Part shown: positions 35,817 to 46,987 of the stretch, piece by piece
Numbering within the stretch: the stretch's first letter is position 1
Layout: each line of letters starts with the position of its first letter
Assembly (NCBI RefSeq): GCF_037949795.1
Contig: NZ_CP149932.1
Location: forward strand, 2,668,501 to 2,732,500
Direction of reading: 5' to 3'
Length of the DNA: 64,000 nucleotides
Source: Thioclava sp. GXIMD2076
GTDB lineage: Bacteria > Pseudomonadota > Alphaproteobacteria > Rhodobacterales > Rhodobacteraceae
Notes under the pieces: model-generated
What the model was told of the DNA's origin: nothing
What the model saw: the letters and a program-made list of their open reading frames with translations, nothing else
Databases searched by the model: none
Program-made: the position numbers and the translations under genes

Positions 35817-36839
35817 ATGAGCGATGCGATGAAACCGCTGATCTTTGCGGCCTCCGAGGGGCCGCTTAGCCGTGCGCAGGCCGAACATGCCTTCACGCTC
35901 CTGTTCGAGGGCAAGGCCACGCCCGCCCAGATCGCGGGGCTCCTGATGGCCATGCGCGCGCGCGGCGAGAGCGTGAGCGAATATGCCGCGGCCGCGGCCG
36001 CCATGCGCGCGGCCTGTGTGCCGATCCATGCGCCCGAGGGCGCGATGGATATCGTGGGCACCGGTGGCGATGGCAAACACACGCTCAATATCTCGACCGC
36101 GACGGCCTTTGTGGTGGCGGGAGCCGGCGTGCCGGTGGCCAAACATGGCAACCGCGCGGCCTCGTCCAAATCGGGCACGGCGGATGTGCAGGGCGAGCTG
36201 GGCATCAATGTGATGGCCGGCGTGGAGGCGGCGCAGCGCTCGCTGAATGAGGCGGGCATCGGCTTCCTGATGGCGCAGGTCCACCACCCTGCCATGCGCC
36301 ATGTGGGGCCCGTCCGCTCCGAGCTGGGCTGCAAGACCATCTTCAACATCCTCGGGCCGCTGACCAATCCCGCAGGTGTCAAACGCCAGCTGACAGGTGT
36401 TTTTGCTCCCGATCTGATCTGGCCGATGGCCGAGACCCTGCAACTGCTGGGCTCCGAGAAAGCATGGCTCGTCTATGGCTCGGATGGCACAGACGAGATT
36501 ACCATCACCGGTGTGACCACCGTGGCCGCGCTCGAAAACGACAAGATCCGCGAGTTCGAGATCCATCCCGAGGATGCGGGCCTGCCGGTGCACCGGTTCC
36601 GCGATATCGTGGGCGGCACGGCGGCAGAGAACGCCGCAGCCCTCCGCGCGATCTTCAATGGCGAGAAATGCGCCTATCGCGATGCGGTTGTGCTGAATGC
36701 GGCCGCAGCGCTCGTGGTGGCGGATCGCGCCACGACCCTGAAAGAGGGCGCCGAACTTGCCGCCCATTCCATCGATAGCGGGGCCGCCCTGCGCGCCCTT
36801 GATACGCTTGCCAAGATCACGCAGGAGGCCACGGCATGA
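35817..36839 (+). CDS. trpD: Anthranilate phosphoribosyltransferase
   Basis: Transfers phosphoribose from PRPP to anthranilate, second step of the tryptophan branch. The 340-residue protein has the glycine-rich PRPP loop [17 protein letters not shown] near residue 78, the [16 protein letters not shown] segment near 108 and [17 protein letters not shown] near 157. It starts three bases after trpG and its stop overlaps the trpC start by four bases (ATGA), so expression is coupled. Confidence 0.97.
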   Translation: MSDAMKPLIFAASEGPLSRAQAEHAFTLLFEGKATPAQIAGLLMAMRARGESVSEYAAAAAAMRAACVPIHAPEGAMDIVGTGGDGKHTLNISTATAFVVAGAGVPVAKHGNRAASSKSGTADVQGELGINVMAGVEAAQRSLNEAGIGFLMAQVHHPAMRHVGPVRSELGCKTIFNILGPLTNPAGVKRQLTGVFAPDLIWPMAETLQLLGSEKAWLVYGSDGTDEITITGVTTVAALENDKIREFEIHPEDAGLPVHRFRDIVGGTAAENAAALRAIFNGEKCAYRDAVVLNAAAALVVADRATTLKEGAELAAHSIDSGAALRALDTLAKITQEATA

Positions 36840-37630
36840 GCACCATTCTGGACAAGATCAAGGCCTACAAGCTTGAAGAAGTCGCCGCCGCCAAACAGGC
36901 CCGCCCGCTGGCGGGGATCGAGGCCGAGGCGCGTGCGCAATCGCCCACCCGTGGCTTTGCCAAGGCGCTGGCTGCGAAATCCGAGGCAGGCTATGGCCTG
37001 ATCGCCGAGATCAAGAAGGCCTCGCCCTCCAAGGGCCTCATCCGCCCCGATTTCGACCCGCCGAGCCTTGCCAAAGCCTATGAGGACGGTGGGGCGGCCT
37101 GTCTGTCGGTGCTGACCGATACGCCCTCTTTCCAGGGTGCGCCCGAGTTCCTGATGCAGGCGCGGGGGGCGTGCTCGCTGCCCGCTTTGCGCAAGGATTT
37201 CATGTATGACACCTATCAAGTGACCGAGGCCCGCGCCTGGGGGGCCGATTGCATCCTGATCATTCTGGCCTCCGTCGAGGACGGTCAGGCCGCCGAGCTG
37301 GAGGCTGCGGCGTTTGACTATGGCATGGATGTGCTCCTCGAGGTGCATAACCGCGAGGAACTGGACCGCGCGCTGAAGCTGAAATCGCCCCTGATGGGGG
37401 TGAATAACCGCAACCTCAAAACCTTCGACGTCACGCTCGATGTGACCCGCGATCTGGCGCCGGTGATCCTCGCCGAAGGCCGCGATCTGGTCTGCGAGAG
37501 CGGCATCTTCACCACCGAAGACATGGCCGATATGGCGGGTGTGGGGGCGCGCCGGTTCCTGATCGGCGAAAGCCTGATGCGTCAGGACGATGTGGCGGCT
37601 GCCACCAAAGCCCTGCTGGCCCGCGCATGA
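36836..37630 (+). CDS. trpC: Indole-3-glycerol phosphate synthase
   Basis: TIM-barrel enzyme that closes the indole ring from carboxyphenylaminodeoxyribulose phosphate. At 264 residues, monofunctional. Catalytic lysine and glutamate regions are [13 protein letters not shown] near residue 56, [11 protein letters not shown] near 119 and [14 protein letters not shown] near 167; the phosphate site is [13 protein letters not shown] near 221 and FLIGESLMR near 241. Four-base overlaps at both ends link it to trpD and moaC. trpB, trpA and trpF are not in the window. Confidence 0.97.
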   Translation: MSTILDKIKAYKLEEVAAAKQARPLAGIEAEARAQSPTRGFAKALAAKSEAGYGLIAEIKKASPSKGLIRPDFDPPSLAKAYEDGGAACLSVLTDTPSFQGAPEFLMQARGACSLPALRKDFMYDTYQVTEARAWGADCILIILASVEDGQAAELEAAAFDYGMDVLLEVHNREELDRALKLKSPLMGVNNRNLKTFDVTLDVTRDLAPVILAEGRDLVCESGIFTTEDMADMAGVGARRFLIGESLMRQDDVAAATKALLARA

Positions 37631-38103
37631 GCCTGTCGCATTTCGACGCCGCCGGTCAGGCCCATATGGTCGATGTTTCGGACAAGCCCGTCACTGCCCG
37701 CGTGGCTGTGGCGCGTGGCCATGTGGTGATGGCGCCCGAGACTCTGGCCTATGTGATCCAGGGCACAGCCAAAAAGGGTGATGTTCTGGGGATCGCGCGG
37801 ATTGCGGGCATTCAGGCCACCAAACGCACCGCCGATCTGATCCCGCTGTGCCATCCGCTGCCGATCACCAAGGTCGCGGTGGATCTGGTGCCCGACGACA
37901 CATTGCCCGGTGTGCGGGTCGAAGCCACCGTCAAAACCACGGGCCAGACCGGTGTCGAGATGGAGGCGCTGACCGCCGTGTCGGCAGCCTGCCTGACCGT
38001 CTATGACATGCTCAAGGCGGTCGAGAAATCCATGCGGATCGGAGGAATCGAAGTCGTACTGAAGGATGGCGGCAAATCGGGCCGCTACGAGGTGGGCGCA
38101 TGA
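37627..38103 (+). CDS. moaC: Cyclic pyranopterin monophosphate synthase
   Basis: Second enzyme of molybdenum cofactor synthesis, converting 3',8-cyclo-7,8-dihydro-GTP to cyclic pyranopterin monophosphate. The 158-residue length is standard. Conserved active-site segments are [20 protein letters not shown] near residue 63 and [20 protein letters not shown] near 110. It overlaps trpC and moeA by four bases each (ATGA), so molybdenum-cofactor genes are read on the tryptophan mRNA. The trpC-moaC-moeA link is conserved in related genera and has no metabolic explanation I know of. Confidence 0.96.
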   Translation: MSLSHFDAAGQAHMVDVSDKPVTARVAVARGHVVMAPETLAYVIQGTAKKGDVLGIARIAGIQATKRTADLIPLCHPLPITKVAVDLVPDDTLPGVRVEATVKTTGQTGVEMEALTAVSAACLTVYDMLKAVEKSMRIGGIEVVLKDGGKSGRYEVGA

Positions 38104-39290
38104 GCCTGCTCCCTGTCGAGGAGGCGCTCGAGCGGGTGCTCGCGCTGGTCTCGCCCCTGCCCCTCGAGACCGTGCCCTTGCGCGCCGCCGCTGGCCGCGT
38201 GATGGGCGTGCCGGCCCATGCGGGCCTGACCCAACCGCCGTTCTCGGCCTCGGCGATGGACGGCTACTGGCTGGACGCCGCCGACCATCTGCCCTCGGCA
38301 CAGCTTGACGTGGTAGGTGAATCCGCCGCCGGTCGCAGCTATCAGGGCGAGATCGCACAGGGTGAGGCGATCCGCATCTTCACCGGCGCGCCCGTGCCGC
38401 GCGAGGGCGGCGTGGTGGTCCTGCAGGAAAACACCACTCGTGAGGGAAGCAGGCTCACGCTTGCCGCAGAGCTGTCCACCAATGCCAATATCCGGCCCAA
38501 AGGTCAGGATTTCGCGCAGGGCACCCTCTTCCATCCCGAACGCCCGCTGACGCCCCGCGATCTGGGACTTCTGGCGGCGATGAATGTGGCCAATGTCACG
38601 GTGTATCGCAAACCGGTGGTCGCGATCATCGCGACAGGCGACGAGCTGGTGATGCCCGGCAATCCTCCGGGCCCAGACCAGATCCTCTCCTCCAATAGCT
38701 TCATCGTGGCAGCCCAGGTCGAGGCGATGGGGGGCATCGCGCGCATGCTGCCGATCGCTGCGGATGACCGCGAGAGCCTACGCTTGGTCTTCGATCTGGC
38801 CAAGGGTGCCGATCTGATCGTCACCTCGGGCGGGGCCTCGGTGGGAGATCATGATCTGGTGGGCGAGGTGGCCGCAGAGTTGGGCCTCGAGCGTAGCTTC
38901 TGGAAAATCGCCATGCGTCCGGGCAAGCCGCTGATGGCGGGACGCATGCGTGATGCGGTCCTCCTGGGGCTGCCCGGCAATCCGGTCTCGGCCACGGTCT
39001 GCGCCGAGTTGTTCCTGAAACCGATGTTGGCCAAGATGCAGGGCCGTGCACATCGGCAAGAACCGCTGCGCGCCATTCTGGGCTGCGACCTCGGCCCGAC
39101 CGGTCCGCGCACCCATTACATGCGCGCGACGCTGGAGGAAGCGGACGGCTTGCCCCGCATCACCCCCTTCGCCAATCAGGATAGCGCGATGCTGTCCCTT
39201 CTGGCGCAGGCAGACGCCTTACTTATTTGTGAACGTGGTGAAGGGCCTTTCAAACAAGGCGATGAAGTCTCCTATCTCCCTTTGATCTAA
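38100..39290 (+). CDS. moeA: Molybdopterin molybdotransferase
   Basis: Inserts molybdate into adenylylated molybdopterin. The 396-residue protein has the four-domain MoeA layout: the N-terminal substrate segment with [11 protein letters not shown] near residue 48, [12 protein letters not shown] near 176, [13 protein letters not shown] near 241 and [14 protein letters not shown] near 285. It is last in the trpG-moeA run. The stop is 98 bases before lexA, in which the lexA promoter and LexA boxes lie; no separate terminator is visible, so some read-through into lexA is possible. Confidence 0.95.
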   Translation: MSLLPVEEALERVLALVSPLPLETVPLRAAAGRVMGVPAHAGLTQPPFSASAMDGYWLDAADHLPSAQLDVVGESAAGRSYQGEIAQGEAIRIFTGAPVPREGGVVVLQENTTREGSRLTLAAELSTNANIRPKGQDFAQGTLFHPERPLTPRDLGLLAAMNVANVTVYRKPVVAIIATGDELVMPGNPPGPDQILSSNSFIVAAQVEAMGGIARMLPIAADDRESLRLVFDLAKGADLIVTSGGASVGDHDLVGEVAAELGLERSFWKIAMRPGKPLMAGRMRDAVLLGLPGNPVSATVCAELFLKPMLAKMQGRAHRQEPLRAILGCDLGPTGPRTHYMRATLEEADGLPRITPFANQDSAMLSLLAQADALLICERGEGPFKQGDEVSYLPLI

Positions 39291-39309
39291 GCAAAATCCC
39301 GTTCCGGAA

Positions 39310-39349
39310 TTGACACGGAACAGGAACACAGGTAGAACTTTAAACGAAC
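39310..39349 (+). promoter_or_regulatory. lexA promoter with two overlapping LexA (SOS) boxes
   Basis: GAAC repeats at 39324, 39335 and 39346 with seven-base spacers ACAGGTA and TTTAAAC form two overlapping copies, read on the minus strand, of GTTC-N7-GTTC, the known alphaproteobacterial LexA site. A sigma-70-like promoter, TTGACA at 39310-39315, a 17-base spacer and TAGAAC at 39333-39338, is covered by them. A further GAAC at 39318 is out of phase. This indicates autorepression of lexA. The transcription start is inferred. Confidence 0.8.
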
Positions 39350-39388
39350 ATGACTTGACACGCGCTTAGATTTTCGTCGGAGACCCAG

Positions 39389-40084
39389 ATGCTGACTCGC
39401 AAACAACTGGAATTGCTCAATTTCATTAATCTGCGTCTGCAGCAGGACGGCGTTCCGCCCTCTTTCGACGAGATGAAAGACGCGCTGGAACTGCGCTCGA
39501 AATCGGGGATCCACCGGCTGATCACAGCGCTGGAAGAACGTGGTTTCATCCGCCGTCTGCCGCACCGGGCGCGGGCCATCGAAGTGCTCAAGATGCCGGA
39601 GACGCAAGAAAAACAGCGTGATAGCGGCTTTACGCCCGCGGTGATAGACGGTGGCCGCCCCGAACGTCCCGCCAAGGCGATGGATCTCGAGGCGGTGCAT
39701 GCGCTGGAGCTGCCGGTGATGGGCAGGATAGCGGCGGGTGTGCCGATCGAGGCGATCTCCGAGGTCTCGCATAATGTCGCGGTGCCGGGAAGCATGCTGG
39801 CCGGAGCGGGTCGTCATTACGCGCTGGAGGTGCGGGGTGATTCCATGATCGAGGCTGGGATCAATGATGGCGATATCGTCGTGATCCGCGAGCAATCCAC
39901 CGCCGAGAATGGCGAGATCGTTGTCGCGCTGGTGGACGAGGCGGAGGCAACGCTCAAGCGCTTCTATCGCCGCAGTGGCATGATCGCACTGGAGGCGGCC
40001 AACCCCGCCTATGAGACCCGGATGTTGCGTGGTGATCAGGTGCGTGTGCAGGGGCGGCTTGTCGGGCTGATCCGCAACTACTGA
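39389..40084 (+). CDS. lexA: LexA repressor, SOS regulator
   Basis: DNA-damage repressor that cleaves itself when RecA is activated. The 231-residue protein has the N-terminal winged helix (residues 1-70, with [20 protein letters not shown]), a hinge, and the S24 peptidase domain: cleavage site Ala116-Gly117 in RIAAGVP, serine S152 in GDSMIEAG and lysine K190 in ATLKRFY. GGAGACCC precedes the ATG. Its own promoter carries two LexA boxes. It is convergent with comEC and the coding regions overlap by seven bases. Confidence 0.97.
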   Translation: MLTRKQLELLNFINLRLQQDGVPPSFDEMKDALELRSKSGIHRLITALEERGFIRRLPHRARAIEVLKMPETQEKQRDSGFTPAVIDGGRPERPAKAMDLEAVHALELPVMGRIAAGVPIEAISEVSHNVAVPGSMLAGAGRHYALEVRGDSMIEAGINDGDIVVIREQSTAENGEIVVALVDEAEATLKRFYRRSGMIALEAANPAYETRMLRGDQVRVQGRLVGLIRNY

Positions 40085-42180
40085 TAAAGCTCGGGCGTGG
40101 TCCAGAGCCTGCGCCCGACCCTTTCGCGGACCGAGGTCAGCGACCCATCCTCGCCCCATGACACCGCCCCCGTTTGCGCCAGCCGCGCCCTGTCCCAGAT
40201 CCGGCATTGCACGGTATCGCGCGGCAGATCAGGTGGCAGCTCCGCCGCAATAATCACCAGTGCCCCGTTCCGGCAATACTCGGATAGGTGATCGGGCGCG
40301 GCCTTACCGGTCAGGTGGACCAGATCCGCACCACGCCAATGGCTGTGCCGGATGCCTTTGTCCCCCGCCCAAGCCGGACGGGACGCCGCCTCCGAGATCC
40401 CCGCCATATCCCCATCGGCCTCGAGCCATATCCCTGCCACGAACCCCGCCCCGTCGCGTGAGAGCGCCCGCCCCGCAGGGGTCATCAATCCGACCTGCTC
40501 GGCTTCGGGCGCAACGATCAGGGCCGGACGCGGGGCCTGCCACCATATAAGCGCCGCGAGACACAGAGCGAGCGCCCCGCCCCCCCGCCCGATCCCGCGC
40601 GAGAGGATAAAGACCACCGCCCCCGCTCCAAGGAGCGCCACAACCAGTTCGGGCGGCGCCTTGACGGCGGTGACAGAACCGGGCCACCCCGCCACCATCC
40701 GCGCCACGCCCAGCAGCCAGCCGGTTCCGAGCCCCAGCAGCCAGAAGGCCGGTCCGCCCAGACCCAGTGGCGCCAGCGCCAGCGCCAGAAGCCCCGCCGG
40801 CATGATCACCATCCCCATAGCAGGCACTGCCAGAAGATTGGCGACGAGCCCGTAATCGGCCATGCGATGGAAGGTGGCTGCGGTCAGTGGCGCTGTTGCC
40901 AGCCCTGCGATCAGCGAGCTGGAGCCGAACCCGATCGGCACGCGCAGGACATGCGGCAGGCGCGGTGCGAGCCTAACCCATAGCGCAAGGCCCGAAATCA
41001 ACGCGACGGTCGCCGCAAAGGACAACTGGAACCCCGGATTGAGGAGTGCCTCAGGCGTGGCCATCAGGATGACGATCGCCGCCAGAGCCACATTGCGCAG
41101 GCTGAGCGCGCGCCGGTCGAAGATCACGGCGCCCAGCATCACCGCCGCCATCACCCATGCCCTCTGGGTGGAAACCTGCCCGCCCGACAGCCAGAGATAG
41201 GCGCTGGCCGCAAGGATCGCGACAACGGCGGCGATCTTGCGGCTCGGCCATAGCAGCGCGGGCCGCCCGAGCCCCGCAAGGCAAAGCCGCACAAAGGCAA
41301 AGACGAGCCCCGTCAACAAGCCGACATGCAGACCCGAGATGGCCACGACGTGATAGATATTGGCCGCGCGCATCACCTCGTTCGTGCTCTCCGATAACGC
41401 GGACCGGTCACCGGTGAGGATGGCGCTGGCGATGGCCCCGTTCTGTCCTGGCAGATGGGCGAGGATCAGACGTGACAGCCGCTCGCGGAGACGGCTGGCC
41501 AGCAATGCGGCCCCTTGCGGCGGATCGATCAGCATCACCGGGGTGCGGGAATAACCCACCGCGCCGGTCTGCTGGAAAAAGGCGATCCGGCGGAAATCGA
41601 AGGCATCAGGGGCAGCAGGGGGCGGCGGCGGCATCAGGTAGCCTGTCAGCATCACCCGCTGGCCGGGGCGCAGCGCCAGATGGTCCTGTGTTCCGTGCAG
41701 CGAGACCCGCACCTTCGCAGGAAGGCGCTCCGGCGCGACCCTGTCGAGGCGCAGCCGGTCCAGCAGCAGGCGCGGCCTGTCCGAGGCGCTGCGATCCAGC
41801 GAGAGCACCCGACCCTCGATCGTGCCGTAATAGCGGAAGTCCAGCACGGGGGCGGCCACCAGATGCGCCCTGAGCCCCGCAAAACAGAAACCGAGCGCCA
41901 TCACCCCGATCATCGCACAGGGAAACCATAGTGCTACTGGCAATCGCCCGCGCCCGAGCAGTGCAAGCGCGACGATGCCCCCTGCCATGAGATAAACCGG
42001 CGCGTCCGGCTCGGTCTTCAGCCCGAACCAGAGCCCGATTCCCGTCCCCAACCCCAGCGGCAGCCAGAGCATGAGTTGCAGATAGGCCTGCATAGAGGCA
42101 TGCCCGAGGACCGTCAGTGCCCTCGCATACCAGCGGCTCTCCCGTTCAGCCATATGATCTTGCGAGAAAACCTCGCTCAT
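40078..42180 (-). CDS. ComEC/Rec2-family DNA-uptake channel protein
   Basis: Inner-membrane protein of 700 residues thought to carry single-stranded DNA into the cytoplasm during natural transformation. It has an N-terminal multi-helix part with an OB-like DUF4131 segment (about 30-230) and the competence domain marked by [15 protein letters not shown] near residue 280 and the long helix set to about 550. The C-terminal metallo-beta-lactamase-like region is present but lacks the HxHxDH metal motif, as is common in alphaproteobacteria. ATG 42180 follows GGAGGCGTG. Other competence genes are not in the window, so competence is unproven. Confidence 0.9.
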   Translation of the reverse strand: MSEVFSQDHMAERESRWYARALTVLGHASMQAYLQLMLWLPLGLGTGIGLWFGLKTEPDAPVYLMAGGIVALALLGRGRLPVALWFPCAMIGVMALGFCFAGLRAHLVAAPVLDFRYYGTIEGRVLSLDRSASDRPRLLLDRLRLDRVAPERLPAKVRVSLHGTQDHLALRPGQRVMLTGYLMPPPPPAAPDAFDFRRIAFFQQTGAVGYSRTPVMLIDPPQGAALLASRLRERLSRLILAHLPGQNGAIASAILTGDRSALSESTNEVMRAANIYHVVAISGLHVGLLTGLVFAFVRLCLAGLGRPALLWPSRKIAAVVAILAASAYLWLSGGQVSTQRAWVMAAVMLGAVIFDRRALSLRNVALAAIVILMATPEALLNPGFQLSFAATVALISGLALWVRLAPRLPHVLRVPIGFGSSSLIAGLATAPLTAATFHRMADYGLVANLLAVPAMGMVIMPAGLLALALAPLGLGGPAFWLLGLGTGWLLGVARMVAGWPGSVTAVKAPPELVVALLGAGAVVFILSRGIGRGGGALALCLAALIWWQAPRPALIVAPEAEQVGLMTPAGRALSRDGAGFVAGIWLEADGDMAGISEAASRPAWAGDKGIRHSHWRGADLVHLTGKAAPDHLSEYCRNGALVIIAAELPPDLPRDTVQCRIWDRARLAQTGAVSWGEDGSLTSVRERVGRRLWTTPELYQ

Positions 42181-42378
42181 CACGCCTCCATGCCCCGTAG
42201 AAAACCCCGAAAGATTTGGCCGGGCTGCCCCTGCGTGATGGCTCGAACCCTTGTCCTTCCGGGCTGTGCCTCTTATTCATCGACGCAAAGAAACCGGAAC
42301 CCTACGCCGACCACGGTCAGGCAACATGGTTTCCAAATGCTTAATGCGCGCTAAATGGCGCCTCGAAAGGCCCTCACG

Positions 42379-43779
42379 ATGTCCGACCAGATCGTCACCC
42401 GCTTTGCCCCCTCGCCGACCGGCTACCTGCATATCGGGGGCGCGCGCACCGCACTCTTCAACTGGCTCTATGCCCGCCATATGGGGGGCAAGGTGCTGTT
42501 GCGGATCGAGGATACCGACCGCGAGCGCTCGACCGATGCGGCCACGGCGGCGATCATGAAAGGGCTCGACTGGCTGGGCCTCGATTTCGACAGCGACCCG
42601 ATCAGCCAGTTCGAGCGCGCGCCCCGCCATGCCGAAGTGGCCAACGAAATGCTGGCGCGTGGCGAGGCCTATAAGTGCTTCTCGACCCAGGACGAGATCC
42701 AAGCCTTCCGCGACACCGCCAAGGCCGAGGGTAAATCCACCCTCTTCCGCAGCCCGTGGCGCGATGCGGACCCCTCGACCCATCCCGACGCGCCTTTCGT
42801 AATCCGCGTGAAAGCGCCGCTCGAGGGCAAGACGGTGATCAAGGATGCCGTGCAAGGCGATGTAACCATCCGCAATGACCAGATCGACGACATGATCTGT
42901 TTACGTTCTGATGGTACGCCTACCTATATGCTTGCTGTGGTTGTGGATGATCATGATATGGGCGTCACGCATGTGATCCGTGGCGATGACCACCTGACGA
43001 ATTCCGCCCGTCAGATGCTGGTCTATAATGCGATGGGCTGGGATGTGCCCACCTTCGCGCATATTCCGCTGATCCATGGCCCCGATGGCAAAAAGCTTTC
43101 CAAACGCCACGGCGCGGTCGGCCTCGAGGAATATCAGGCCATGGGCTATCCGGCGGCCGGCATGCGCAACTATCTGACGCGCCTCGGCTGGAGCCATGGC
43201 GATGATGAATTTTTCAGCGACGAGCAGGCCCGCGAATGGTTCGATCTGGGCGGAATCGGCAAATCTCCCGCGCGGCTCGATTTCAAGAAACTCGCCAATA
43301 TCTGCGGTCAGCATATCGCCGTGATGAATGACGCCGATATTGTTGCTCAAATTGACGGCTATCTTGCAGCTGCCGAACAGCCCCTGCTTTCTGACGCACA
43401 AAAAGCCGACCTGGAGCGGGCAATGTATTGCCTGAAAGACCGCGCGAAGACTTTCCCAGAACTCCTTGAAAAAGCGGCATTTGTCCTCAACCAGCGTCCG
43501 CTGGAACTGGACGAGAAATCGGAAAAGGCTTTGGATGCGGTATACCGTGGTATCCTGAAAGAATTGACGCCGCAGTTGCAAAATGCTAGCTGGACGCGAG
43601 AGGAATTGGAGGCAATTGTACAAACTGTCGCAGAGGCGCATGGACTGGGGCTTGGCAAGCTTGCTGCCCCCTTGCGCTCGGCTCTGGCAGGGCGTTCAGT
43701 AAGCCCTAGTGTTTTCGATATGATGCTGATCCTCGGTCGCGACGAGACCGTGGCGAGGCTGAGTGATCAGGTGGCCTGA
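42379..43779 (+). CDS. gltX: Glutamyl-tRNA synthetase
   Basis: Charges tRNA-Glu (and possibly tRNA-Gln) with glutamate. The 466-residue class I synthetase shows the HIGH-equivalent [19 protein letters not shown] near residue 9 and the KMSKS-equivalent KKLSKRHG near 239; the C-terminal anticodon-binding part follows. ATG 42379 fits the family N-terminus and has AAAGG upstream. Codon use changes inside the gene: 42900-42960 and especially 43320-43720 are visibly richer in A/T-ending codons (GTT, CTT, GAA, AAA) than the rest and the neighbours, suggesting replacement of the 3' part by recombination with a related species. The reading frame is intact. Confidence 0.96.
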   Translation: MSDQIVTRFAPSPTGYLHIGGARTALFNWLYARHMGGKVLLRIEDTDRERSTDAATAAIMKGLDWLGLDFDSDPISQFERAPRHAEVANEMLARGEAYKCFSTQDEIQAFRDTAKAEGKSTLFRSPWRDADPSTHPDAPFVIRVKAPLEGKTVIKDAVQGDVTIRNDQIDDMICLRSDGTPTYMLAVVVDDHDMGVTHVIRGDDHLTNSARQMLVYNAMGWDVPTFAHIPLIHGPDGKKLSKRHGAVGLEEYQAMGYPAAGMRNYLTRLGWSHGDDEFFSDEQAREWFDLGGIGKSPARLDFKKLANICGQHIAVMNDADIVAQIDGYLAAAEQPLLSDAQKADLERAMYCLKDRAKTFPELLEKAAFVLNQRPLELDEKSEKALDAVYRGILKELTPQLQNASWTREELEAIVQTVAEAHGLGLGKLAAPLRSALAGRSVSPSVFDMMLILGRDETVARLSDQVA

Positions 43780-43854
43780 GGCCGGGCCACCTTCCGGCTC
43801 GACCGGATAATTACAGACCGGCGCGGCCCAGCCGGCATTACGAAAGGGAACCCA

Positions 43855-45144
43855 ATGGCTGATAGAACGGCGACGCTCACCCTGGACGGGAAGTCCTACG
43901 ATCTCCCCGTGCTTTCTCCGGCTGCAGGCCCGGATGTCATCGACATCCGCAAGCTCTATGCACAGGCTGACGTCTTTACCTATGATCCGGGCTTTACCTC
44001 GACCGCGTCTTGTGAATCCGCAATTACCTTCATCGACGGGGAAAAGGGCGAGCTTCTGCATCGCGGCTACCCCATCGACCAGCTCGCGCAGAACTCGCAT
44101 TTCCTCGAGACCTGCTATCTGCTTCTCTACGGGGAACTGCCGGACAAGGCGCAGATGGAAGATTTCGAATATCGTGTGACCCGTCACACGATGCTGCACG
44201 AGCAAATCAACAACTTCTTCCGTGGTTTCCGTCGCGATGCACACCCGATGGCGACCATGGTCGGTGTCGTGGGTGGCCTGTCTGCCTTCTATCACGACAG
44301 CCTCGACATCAACGATCCGTGGCAGCGTGAGGTCGCCGCGATCCGCATGATCGCGAAGCTGCCGACCATCGCCGCGATGGCGTATAAGTATTCGGTCGGC
44401 CAGCCGATCGTCTATCCGCGCAACGATCTCGATTACGCGTCGAACTTCCTGCATATGTGCTTCGCGGTTCCGGCTGAGCCCTATCATGTGGAGCCCGCGC
44501 TTGCCAAAGCCATGGACCGCATCATGATGCTCCATGCCGATCACGAGCAGAACGCTTCGACCTCTACCGTGCGCCTCGCGGGCTCCTCGGGCGCCAACCC
44601 GTTCGCCTGTATCGCTGCCGGCATCGCCTGCCTCTGGGGTCCGGCACATGGTGGCGCCAACCAGGCCTGCCTCGAGATGCTGCGTGAAATCGGCACCGTC
44701 GACCGCATTCCGGAATATGTCGCGAAGGCGAAAGACAAGAACGATCCCTTCCGCCTCATGGGCTTCGGTCACCGCGTCTACAAGAACTTCGACCCGCGGG
44801 CGAAGGTCATGAAAGAATCGGCGGACGAGGTGCTGGCGTTGCTGGGTATCGAGGATAACCCGCTCCTGCAGGTGGCGAAGGAACTCGAGAAAATCGCCCT
44901 CGAGGACCCCTATTTCGTCGAGAAGAAACTCTACCCCAACGTGGACTTCTACTCGGGCATCATCCTCGAAGCGATGGGCTTCCCCACCTCGATGTTCACC
45001 CCGATCTTCGCGCTGTCGCGCACCATCGGCTGGATCTCGCAGTGGAAAGAGATGATCGAGGATCCGACCGGCAAGATCGGCCGTCCGCGCCAGCTCTATA
45101 CCGGCGCGACCGCACGCGATTATGTGCCCGTCGAAGACCGCTGA
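43855..45144 (+). CDS. gltA: Citrate synthase (type II)
   Basis: Condenses oxaloacetate and acetyl-CoA, first step of the TCA cycle. The 429-residue length and layout match the hexameric, NADH-sensitive type II enzyme. Catalytic residues are in [17 protein letters not shown] near residue 224-240, [16 protein letters not shown] near 263-278 (His) and [14 protein letters not shown] near 304-317, with the active-site aspartate in [11 protein letters not shown] near 360. GAAAGGGAACCCA precedes the ATG. It follows gltX by 75 bases, has strong codon bias and ends in a clear terminator. Confidence 0.97.
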   Translation: MADRTATLTLDGKSYDLPVLSPAAGPDVIDIRKLYAQADVFTYDPGFTSTASCESAITFIDGEKGELLHRGYPIDQLAQNSHFLETCYLLLYGELPDKAQMEDFEYRVTRHTMLHEQINNFFRGFRRDAHPMATMVGVVGGLSAFYHDSLDINDPWQREVAAIRMIAKLPTIAAMAYKYSVGQPIVYPRNDLDYASNFLHMCFAVPAEPYHVEPALAKAMDRIMMLHADHEQNASTSTVRLAGSSGANPFACIAAGIACLWGPAHGGANQACLEMLREIGTVDRIPEYVAKAKDKNDPFRLMGFGHRVYKNFDPRAKVMKESADEVLALLGIEDNPLLQVAKELEKIALEDPYFVEKKLYPNVDFYSGIILEAMGFPTSMFTPIFALSRTIGWISQWKEMIEDPTGKIGRPRQLYTGATARDYVPVEDR

Positions 45145-45172
45145 TCAAAGCTGCATTTGATACAGATCATGG

Positions 45173-45198
45173 AAAGGCCGGGAGATTCCCGGCCTTTT
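45173..45198 (+). terminator. Intrinsic terminator of gltA
   Basis: Perfect eleven-base arms AAAGGCCGGGA and TCCCGGCCTTT with loop GAT, ending in TTTT, 28 bases after the citrate synthase stop. Confidence 0.9.
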
Positions 45199-45316
45199 CT
45201 CGTAGCTGACAGATGGATGACGCCGGAGGGGCCAGCGGCCCCGACCGGTTTCGCGAGGGCCTCGATGGCCCGAGAGAAACCGGCTCCGGCGCGGAGCACA
45301 ACATAAGGACGACCCG

Positions 45317-45979
45317 ATGCCGCATGACAGACTCGCCCTCATCACCGGTGCCTCCCGCGGCTTGGGCGCAGGTCTTGCCGAAGCGCTGGCCGCACGTGGC
45401 TATCATATCATGGCCGTCGCCCGCACCGTGGGCGCGCTGGAGGAACTCGATGACCGCATCCAGGCCAGGGGGGGCCGTGCGACGCTCGCGCCGCTTGACC
45501 TCAAAGATCCCGCGCAGGTCCAGCATATGGGGCAGGCCATCGCCACCCGCTGGGGCGGTGTGGATCTGTGGTGCCATACGGCGATCCACGGCACCCCGCT
45601 CTCGCCCGCCGCGCATATCGCCCAGAAAGATATGGAGGCGGCCATCGCCATCAATCTGACACTGCCGGCCATGCTGATCCCGATGATGGAGCCCCTTCTG
45701 CGCGCCCGCACCGGACAGGCCGTCTTTTTCGACGACACCCATGGCGGGGAGAAATTCTTCGGGAGCTACGGCGCCACCAAGGCCGCCCAGATCGCCCTCG
45801 CCCGCTCTTGGGCGGCCGAAACCGCCACGATCGGCCCGAAGGTCAGCATCCTCTCGCCGCGCCCCATGCCGACGGGTCTGCGGGCGCGCTTCTTCCCCGG
45901 CGAGGAGCGCGCCCCCCTCGCCCGACCGCGTGACGAGGCACAGCGTCTGATCGACTGCCTGCTGCCCCAGCCTGCCTGA
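45317..45979 (+). CDS. Short-chain dehydrogenase/reductase with atypical active site
   Basis: SDR-fold protein of 220 residues, YciK-like. The cofactor motif TGASRGLGAGLAEAL is at residue 11. The active-site YxxxK is YGATK near 155, but where the catalytic serine is expected, 13 residues before the tyrosine, the sequence reads FDDTHGG, so Ser is replaced (a Thr lies ten before Tyr). The usual NNAG is also changed: the region reads WCHTAIHG. Activity may be lost or altered. It is a single gene downstream of the gltA terminator. Upstream in-frame extension is not supported. Confidence 0.85.
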   Translation: MPHDRLALITGASRGLGAGLAEALAARGYHIMAVARTVGALEELDDRIQARGGRATLAPLDLKDPAQVQHMGQAIATRWGGVDLWCHTAIHGTPLSPAAHIAQKDMEAAIAINLTLPAMLIPMMEPLLRARTGQAVFFDDTHGGEKFFGSYGATKAAQIALARSWAAETATIGPKVSILSPRPMPTGLRARFFPGEERAPLARPRDEAQRLIDCLLPQPA

Positions 45980-46201
45980 TCCAGCAGCGTTCCGGCCCTT
46001 GAATGCCCAAGCCTGAGGCAGTCTGCCGCAATGCGGCGCGAAGGACACGCCCTGTGACCTTTGTGCAGCGTCCTGCCGCAGCGCGGGGGCTTCGGCGCTT
46101 TACCGCTCGCGGAGGCCGCGTTATCACCTAGCTCAAGCACAAAGGGGCGCGTGCGTAGCCGCATCGCTCCATCATCTTCAGCTAAGAGGTTCGGGGCAGA
46201 T

Positions 46202-46987
46202 ATGCGCATTCTCATCACCAATGACGACGGGATCAATGCACCGGGCCTGAGCGTCCTTGAAGAGATCGCCAAAAGTCTTGCCGGACCCGCAGGAGAGGTC
46301 TGGACCGTCGCCCCCGCCTTCGAGCAATCGGGCGTGGGCCATTGCATCAGCTATTCGCGTCCGATGCTGACCGCCGAGCTGGGACCGCGCCGGTTTGCCG
46401 TCGAGGGCAGCCCTGCCGATTGCGTGCTGGCCGGCATCTACGACATCCTGTCGGACGCCCGCCCCGATCTGATCCTCTCGGGTGTCAATCGCGGCAATAA
46501 TTCCGCCGAGAACGCACTTTATTCCGGCACGTTGGGCGGCGCTATGGAAGGCGCTTTGCAGGGCATCCCCGCCATCGGTTTGAGCCAGTTCATGGGCCCG
46601 CGCACCTCTGTGCTTGATGACCCCTTTGAAGCCGCGCGCCAGCATGGCCCGGCCCTTGTCCGCAAGCTTTGGGAAAACGGCATCTGGGATGATGGCCCCT
46701 ATCGCGTCTTCTACAGCATCAATTTCCCGCCTGTCCCGGGCGCCGATGTCAAAGGCAGCAAGGCCGCACCTCTGGGCTACCGCACCGATAGTTTCTTCAC
46801 CACCGAGGCCACCTTCTCGCCCTCGGGCAAGAAATTCCTCTGGGTAAAGGGCGGCCCGCAACACACAGCCACAGCGCCAGGCACCGATGCCGCTCTCAAT
46901 CTCGATGGCTATATCTCGGTCACGCCGATGCGCGCCGATCTGACCGCCCATGATGTCCTGGGCAAACTGGAAACGGTCCTTGAATGA
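46202..46987 (+). CDS. surE: 5'/3'-nucleotidase SurE
   Basis: Metal-dependent phosphatase acting on nucleoside monophosphates, linked to stationary-phase survival. The 261-residue protein starts [15 protein letters not shown] (metal-binding DD) and has [21 protein letters not shown] near residue 94. ATG 46202 follows AAGAGGTTCGGGGCAG; the frame upstream to 46061 has no coding character. Its stop overlaps pcm by four bases (ATGA). The order surE-pcm-nlpD is the same as in gammaproteobacteria, where rpoS follows; here a moxR gene faces it instead. Confidence 0.95.
   Translation: MRILITNDDGINAPGLSVLEEIAKSLAGPAGEVWTVAPAFEQSGVGHCISYSRPMLTAELGPRRFAVEGSPADCVLAGIYDILSDARPDLILSGVNRGNNSAENALYSGTLGGAMEGALQGIPAIGLSQFMGPRTSVLDDPFEAARQHGPALVRKLWENGIWDDGPYRVFYSINFPPVPGADVKGSKAAPLGYRTDSFFTTEATFSPSGKKFLWVKGGPQHTATAPGTDAALNLDGYISVTPMRADLTAHDVLGKLETVLE

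Noticed and set aside
45157..45170. FNR-like site TTGAT-ACAG-ATCAT
   Set aside because: Nine of ten positions match, but it lies between the gltA stop and its terminator, not at a promoter; probably chance.
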